A stretch of 43,234 nucleotides of DNA from an uncultured Peptococcaceae bacterium (lineage in GTDB: Bacteria > Bacillota > Peptococcia > Peptococcales > Peptococcaceae). Shown here piece after piece: positions 41,094 through 43,234 of the stretch (its first letter is position 1; the number at the start of each line of letters is the position of its first letter). The stretch spans positions 1 through 43,234 of the forward strand of contig CABQBF010000005.1 of the NCBI GenBank assembly GCA_902462325.1, written 5' to 3'. The position numbers were made by a program, and so were the translations under genes. The notes beneath the pieces are model-generated. The model searched no databases. It had not been told where the DNA came from and worked only from the letters and a program-made list of their open reading frames with translations.

Positions 41094-41122
41094 ATTATAA
41101 AAAGAACTGTCTAAAAAGGCAA
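41094..41122 (-). promoter_or_regulatory. Promoter of the membrane protein-ATPase-YdcF operon
   Basis: On the minus strand TTGCCT (41117-41122), a 17-base spacer, and a perfect TATAAT (41094-41099), about 60 bases upstream of the first ATG. Confidence 0.7.
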
Positions 41123-41143
41123 GGATATAAACATTTCTATAAA

Positions 41144-42754
41144 CTATTGTCCATATAAAATTTCTCCATCTTTATAGGTTGCTACTACCCGTATATTCTT
41201 TAAATCCATTGGCTCTACTTTCAAAGGATTTTTATCAACAATAATCAAATCTGCTCGTTTTCCGGGCTTAATACTTCCTTTGGTCTGCTCCTCAAAATAT
41301 GCATAGGCTGCATGAATTGTTACTGCTTTTAATGCCTCGTAAACAGTAACACATTGTTCAGCGCCACAAACTACACCACTCTTTGTGACACGATTCACAG
41401 CTGTCCATACCGTATGAAAAATATTGGGCTGTATCACAGGCGTGTCAGTATGGAAATTATACATTAACCCTCTATCCAAAGCCGAACGAACAGGGCTGAT
41501 TCGTCGACCTCTTGCAAGTCCCAAATTTTTAAGATGAATGTCACCCCAATAATTTACATGTGCCACAAAAATTGATGGTATCATTTGTAACTCCTTCATA
41601 ATATCTAACTGATCTTCCCGCACAGTTTGACAATGAATCATTACCGGACGCAAATGAAATTTATTTGGATTATTGCTTTCCTTTAGTACTTTTTGATAAA
41701 TACGCAAATATTGCTCAGCCGCGGCATCGCCATTACAATGTGCTAAAATTTGTTGATTTTCCTCCATCACAACTTTTATATGTTGCTCAAGAACTTCGTC
41801 ACTCAACCACGGATACCCACAATAATCGCCGGAATTTTCATAAGGTTCGCTCATCCAGGCTGACTTACACTGCGGAGAGCCATCTAATAAAGTCTTGTAT
41901 CCTCCAATTTTATAATGATTTTTATATTGCTTTACGCAGTCCTTATTTTCCTCCATTACATTGCCCAAACCACAGCCCGAATCAAAACAGGGATAGGCTA
42001 CTACATCTAATAATAGTTTTCCTTTTTCCGCCATTTCACGACACAAACTTACCGCTTCATAATCTACTTCCCCATCTTGAACCGTTGTAATGCCATTTTT
42101 AATGTATTCCATTTGCGCTTCATATAGTTGTTTTTCAAAATCCATTGTGATATTTGCTTGTAAAGCATAGACTGGATTGATTGCAGTTTCCTCAAGATAA
42201 CCATTTGGGATATTGCTATTTATATACCGGCCAATAATACCGCCCTCGGGATCTTGGCTATTTGCATCAATCTTCATCAGTTCCAATGCCTTGGAGTTAG
42301 CTACAGCCATATGAATAGATGTATGCCATATCACCACTGGAACTTCAGACGATACTTGGTCCAAAACATCCCTTGTTGAATGGGAATGTTCTTGCAGAAA
42401 ATTATGGTCATAAGAGTAGCCAAATATATATTCTCCATGTATAAGATTATGCTGTTTTCGGAATTCTTTCAATAAATGAACAATATCCTCAAAACTCTCT
42501 GCTGTTGACAAATCTGCCATGCTTGTATATCTTGTCATCAAGCTCAAATGTCCATGCGCATCAATAAACGCAGGCATCAAGGTTTTTCCTTGCAATGATA
42601 TGGCCTGACATTCCGCGGTTGTTAATGCTTTTAACTCCTCTAACATTCCTACTGCAATAATGTTACCATCTCGTACCAATACTGCTTCGGGGGCATCATC
42701 AAAATTTTCCATCGTGATAATATCGCCATTATAAAAAAGTTGTTCCACCGTCAT
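41144..42754 (-). CDS. Amidohydrolase-3 family protein (YtcJ-like)
   Basis: A 536-residue metal-dependent hydrolase. An N-terminal beta domain (LFYNGDIITMENFDDAPEAV) leads into FIDAHGHLSL with the metal HxH. Later motifs are ILAHCNGDAAAEQYL, VMIHCQTV, NFHTDTPV with the final metal Asp, and the closing GKRADLIIVDKNPL typical of the family. Members act on amides, formamides, hydantoin-like or carbamoyl substrates; the specific one is unknown. The gene is strikingly AT-rich compared with its left neighbours and is preceded by a LysR-type regulator on the same strand, so it looks like an acquired catabolic module. Confidence 0.92.
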   Translation of the reverse strand: MTVEQLFYNGDIITMENFDDAPEAVLVRDGNIIAVGMLEELKALTTAECQAISLQGKTLMPAFIDAHGHLSLMTRYTSMADLSTAESFEDIVHLLKEFRKQHNLIHGEYIFGYSYDHNFLQEHSHSTRDVLDQVSSEVPVVIWHTSIHMAVANSKALELMKIDANSQDPEGGIIGRYINSNIPNGYLEETAINPVYALQANITMDFEKQLYEAQMEYIKNGITTVQDGEVDYEAVSLCREMAEKGKLLLDVVAYPCFDSGCGLGNVMEENKDCVKQYKNHYKIGGYKTLLDGSPQCKSAWMSEPYENSGDYCGYPWLSDEVLEQHIKVVMEENQQILAHCNGDAAAEQYLRIYQKVLKESNNPNKFHLRPVMIHCQTVREDQLDIMKELQMIPSIFVAHVNYWGDIHLKNLGLARGRRISPVRSALDRGLMYNFHTDTPVIQPNIFHTVWTAVNRVTKSGVVCGAEQCVTVYEALKAVTIHAAYAYFEEQTKGSIKPGKRADLIIVDKNPLKVEPMDLKNIRVVATYKDGEILYGQ

Positions 42755-42786
42755 CTACCCTTTCTTCTGCTGTTTTTGTATTATTT

Positions 42787-42815
42787 ATTATGACAATGCC
42801 ATCTCAAAATATCAA
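42787..42815 (-). promoter_or_regulatory. Promoter of the YtcJ-like amidohydrolase gene
   Basis: On the minus strand TTGATA (42810-42815), a 17-base spacer, and CATAAT (42787-42792), about 35 bases before the ATG. Confidence 0.6.
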
Positions 42816-42883
42816 ATATATCTTTATAAAGCAACTACACCTTGTTTTTTTACTATAGTATATAAACGAGTTTTATATCATTT

Positions 42884-43234
42884 TTAAACATGATAATAGT
42901 TAAGTACATAGCTCTTAAAAACTCGCGCCCATTTCGATAAATACCTATACTTCGACCACATTAAATGCATTTCATATCGTGCATCGACTCCATCAATATC
43001 TAAAACTGTATAATTATCATCACCTAATTTCATCCATTGATTTCGATTATGTGCACAGGTTAAAATACTACCTATCCCAGAATGGAACATCTCTCCCATG
43101 ATATCAGAATCACCCTCAAAAACAATATTCGGTTGAAAATGTATTTCCAGACAAAGAGTATCTATCATACGGTCTTTATGGTTCTGTAAAGAAGGTATGA
43201 AATAGAAACGAATAAGCATCAATAAAAATACAAA
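42884..43234 (-). CDS. LysR-type regulator, C-terminal part (runs off the window)
   Basis: About 117 codons stay open to the right edge, so the gene begins outside the window. The visible part fits the end of a LysR effector-binding domain: HFQPNIVFEGDSDIMGEMF, then HSGIGSILTCAH, where family members have a pattern like PNIVFExxS...VxxGxG. A final YEMHLMWSKYRYLSKWARVF corresponds to the usual RYLSPAARAF ending. It is AT-rich like the downstream amidohydrolase, with 129 bases between them, and is the likely regulator of it. The DNA-binding domain is not visible here. Confidence 0.65.
   Translation of the reverse strand, partial: FVFLLMLIRFYFIPSLQNHKDRMIDTLCLEIHFQPNIVFEGDSDIMGEMFHSGIGSILTCAHNRNQWMKLGDDNYTVLDIDGVDARYEMHLMWSKYRYLSKWARVFKSYVLNYYHV

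Overview
The window reads as chromosomal DNA of a low-to-medium GC Bacillota, most likely an endospore-forming lineage of Clostridia or Negativicutes. The support is a three-SPOCS/LysM coat-type protein, a CwlD-type amidase, the rapZ-yvcK-whiA cluster, strong AGGAGG-type ribosome binding sites, and many promoters close to TTGACA-N17-TATAAT. I cannot place it more finely. Most genes are on the minus strand. There is no rRNA, CRISPR array, recognisable transposase or phage module.

Left third (1-15,000): a partial tRNA-Leu(CAG), an unknown protein, trpS, an arginase-fold protein, a NodB deacetylase and the SPOCS/LysM protein. Next is an AT-rich module of a LysR regulator, a TIM-barrel amidohydrolase with altered metal motifs, and a DASS anion transporter split by a frameshift. 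A DinJ/YafQ-type toxin-antitoxin pair follows, then an AraC regulator with an EamA exporter, and the iron operon feoA-feoB with its small Cys-rich partner.

Middle (15,000-30,500): rapZ-yvcK-whiA plus a DUF3139 protein, where yvcK appears to start at a rare ATC codon. Then come an orphan prepilin peptidase, degV, tyrA, and two decayed PAS sensor kinases carrying large internal deletions. After a hemolysin-III-type membrane protein with a perfect 41-bp palindrome at its 5' side, hemW and cwlD diverge from an intergenic cluster of DnaA boxes. queF and citrate synthase follow. The citrate synthase gene diverges from a marR gene over a promoter region packed with dyads.

Right third (30,500-43,234): an island of orphan immunity-type proteins (SUFU, TPR, TPR-SUFU-Imm33, DUF1963 and one unknown) without any visible toxin. 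Inside it lies a probable type I toxin-antitoxin locus: a 46-residue membrane peptide with an antisense RNA nested in its transcript. Two copies of a long structured repeat with covarying stems bracket four of the immunity genes and an EamA transporter, each copy touching the TAG stop codon of a minus-strand gene. The window ends with a three-gene operon (membrane protein, AAA ATPase, YdcF-like protein) and a second AT-rich LysR/amidohydrolase pair.

The strongest candidates for something new are the type I toxin/antisense pair, the structured repeat family around the immunity island, the DnaA-box cluster away from dnaA, and the non-canonical yvcK start.
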